From assembly GCA_021773135.1 (NCBI GenBank), contig JAJFKP010000007.1, positions 30,227 through 94,226 on the forward strand: a stretch of DNA of 64,000 nt. Direction: 5' to 3'. The notes beneath the pieces are model-generated. The model made no database searches. It was not told the DNA's origin and saw only the letters and a list, made by a program, of their open reading frames with translations. Source of the DNA: Woeseiaceae bacterium. Its GTDB lineage: Bacteria; Pseudomonadota; Gammaproteobacteria; Steroidobacterales; Woeseiaceae. Every line of letters starts with the position of its first letter. Positions within the stretch are counted from its first letter, which is position 1. The position numbers were made by a program, and so were the translations under genes. Shown here piece by piece: positions 62,864 to 64,000 of the stretch.

Positions 62864-63442
62864 CTAGCCTTTCGGAGGAAAATATGGAAGGTCCCAAAGC
62901 GGAAAGACCCGCGATATTGCCGACAGGCCCAACGGGTGTTTGAATTCCCCTGCAGCAATGGCCTCCTTGATCTCTTCGAGCGTCATGAGATGTACACGGA
63001 TTGCTTCCCCTGCATCCGGCGCAGGTTCCTGCACGACCACTACTTCTTCTGCCAGCCAATGATGGCAAAGGTTATTGTGAATCGCCGGATTTGCCTGCAC
63101 GGACCCCAAATAACGCCAGCGACCCTCACCGAAACCGGTTTCTTCCAGGAGTTCGCGTTTACCGGCCGCCAGCGAATCCTCTCCGGGGTCTACCATTCCG
63201 GCAACTGGCTCAGTCGTTAATCTGCCGACGCCAAACCGAAACTGTTCCACCATGACGACTCTCTCATCGGATGTGACAGCAACTACCGTTACCCAGTCGG
63301 GGGCCTCCAACACCATCCGCTGGAATTTCTCCGCCGTGGTGGGGTGCTGCATTGTGTCGAAACGCACGTTGAAAAGCGGCAACTCCGGCCCGGTCTCGCT
63401 GTCCAGTTTGTGCCACGTCAGGGAATCGCCGATCTTGGTCAT
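62864..63442 (-). CDS. Nudix hydrolase (ADP-ribose pyrophosphatase-like)
   Basis: A 192-residue Nudix protein. The Nudix box (residues 82-104, Gx5Ex7REUxEExGU) reads GMVDPGED and REL LEETGFG. The upstream PVAGM and the family's EQFRFG motif suggest ADP-ribose or nucleotide-sugar hydrolysis. GGAGAGG before the Met at 63442 sets the start; the upstream frame is repeat-derived. Confidence 0.87.
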   Translation of the reverse strand: MTKIGDSLTWHKLDSETGPELPLFNVRFDTMQHPTTAEKFQRMVLEAPDWVTVVAVTSDERVVMVEQFRFGVGRLTTEPVAGMVDPGEDSLAAGKRELLEETGFGEGRWRYLGSVQANPAIHNNLCHHWLAEEVVVVQEPAPDAGEAIRVHLMTLEEIKEAIAAGEFKHPLGLSAISRVFPLWDLPYFPPKG

Positions 63443-63472
63443 AGCCTCTCCATTTTCATTTGCAGTTTTCGC

Positions 63473-63557
63473 GGGTCGAACCGAATTAACTGGCACGCCG
63501 AATATCTGTCGGAACCGCAGTGCTATATGAGTGTCGCCTAAATCGGTTCGACCCCTT
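63473..63557. repeat. Family 1 repeat with long conserved interior
   Basis: Shares its 40-base interior with the element at 53505-53590 (gccgaatatctgtcggaac, gcagtgct(a/g)tatgagtgtcg). Confidence 0.9.
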
Positions 63558-63569
63558 TTTCCTTTTTCT

Positions 63570-63914
63570 TTACGCGAGCAGCCCCGGATAGGCAATTTCG
63601 ACTGCGGTGTAGATGCCGAAACCGCCAAACATCAATCCCCAGAATCGTAGTGGAAACCAGCAGAAGTCATGTTTGATCTTAAATTTCCCGGTCTCGCCCG
63701 TTTCGTCATCGACGACGGTCATTGATGATGCTCCGTTCTGCAGCCGATAGTGTAGATTCCAGATAAATACGCCGCTCACCACGGCAGCAATTGCCGTAAT
63801 CACCTCGTCCTGAACACTGATGTTGAGCAAGCTCGTCAGTCCCATCAGGCCAAGCGTCGACAACGACGCAGACAGCGGAACCATGTAACCCTTTCCTGAC
63901 CAAGTAAAAAACAT
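63570..63914 (-). CDS. Small membrane protein
   Basis: A 114-residue protein with about three hydrophobic helices (SASLSTLGLMGLTSLLNI, VITAIAAVVSGVFIWNL, WGLMFGGFGIYTAVEIAYPGLL) and a soluble charged loop (VVDDETGETGKFKIKHDFCW). GGGAGAAACCAGCT precedes the ATG. No family recognised. Confidence 0.65.
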   Translation of the reverse strand: MFFTWSGKGYMVPLSASLSTLGLMGLTSLLNISVQDEVITAIAAVVSGVFIWNLHYRLQNGASSMTVVDDETGETGKFKIKHDFCWFPLRFWGLMFGGFGIYTAVEIAYPGLLA

Positions 63915-64000
63915 AGCTGGTTTCTCCCAATGTAAGCAATGCCTATTTGTGCATGCGCAAACGAGGGGGAAACTGCGCCAAACAATTCAGCGCAGGTTTA

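Overview
The window reads as chromosomal DNA of a Gammaproteobacterium. The protein families point that way (PA2779 family, adenine deaminase of the Pseudomonas type, MipA/OmpV, HtpX, GlcB-type malate synthase, C-terminal-Phe outer-membrane barrels). No rRNA, tRNA, CRISPR array or phage module was seen. A marine or sediment lineage such as Woeseiales is an inference only. Genes are intact and ordinary in density, but nearly every intergenic gap carries copies of a short repeat.

The dominant feature is repeat family 1: half-sites of about 19 bp (GGGGTCGAACCGAATTAAT and variants), mostly in inverted pairs, in about 31 clusters over 64 kb, almost always between genes. A REP-associated tyrosine transposase (RAYT, 31411-32100) is itself bracketed by the same half-sites in inverted orientation, so it looks like the autonomous parent. 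Repeat family 2 is a MITE-like element of about 220 bp with GGTGCCGGGCACC ends, in five copies. Three gene remnants (10048-10464, 27571-27926, 55827-56346) begin exactly where a family 1 repeat ends, suggesting repeat-associated deletions.

Region by region. 1-4 kb: end of a TonB-receptor-like barrel, adenine deaminase, a beta-helix membrane protein. 4.5-10 kb: an envelope-stress group (BON lipoprotein, frameshifted PA2779 protein, cardiolipin synthase-like PLD, GlsB/YeaQ, small lipoprotein, CsbD) with two Crp/Fnr regulators; a shared dyad TGTnCG-N4-CGnACA lies upstream of four of these genes and suggests one regulon. 10-15.5 kb: small envelope proteins, a GntA-like heme N-hydroxylase with a DUF1989 partner, and an ECF42-type sigma factor with its YCII partner. 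16-25.7 kb: two large surface proteins with YadA-head-like repeats (one fused to a CSLREA/DUF11 protein), a tiny lipoprotein, an ECF sigma factor and a Ser/Thr kinase with TPR-like tail. 25.8-36 kb: MBL hydrolase, small lipoproteins, FMN glutamate synthase-like protein, RAYT, NHL propeller. 36-43 kb: FAD monooxygenase, a ThiF / Asp-box propeller / MoaD operon, HtpX, membrane AraC regulator. 43-51 kb: MipA, two serine beta-lactamase-like hydrolases, alpha/beta hydrolase, TspO, PurD-like ATP-grasp protein. 51-56 kb: MarR, acidic small protein, MgtE, topoisomerase IB, DUF4174, DUF2177. 56-62 kb: ScfR-type regulator divergent from the glyoxylate-shunt genes aceA and glcB. 61.8-64 kb: a decayed outer-membrane protein, a Nudix hydrolase and a small membrane protein.
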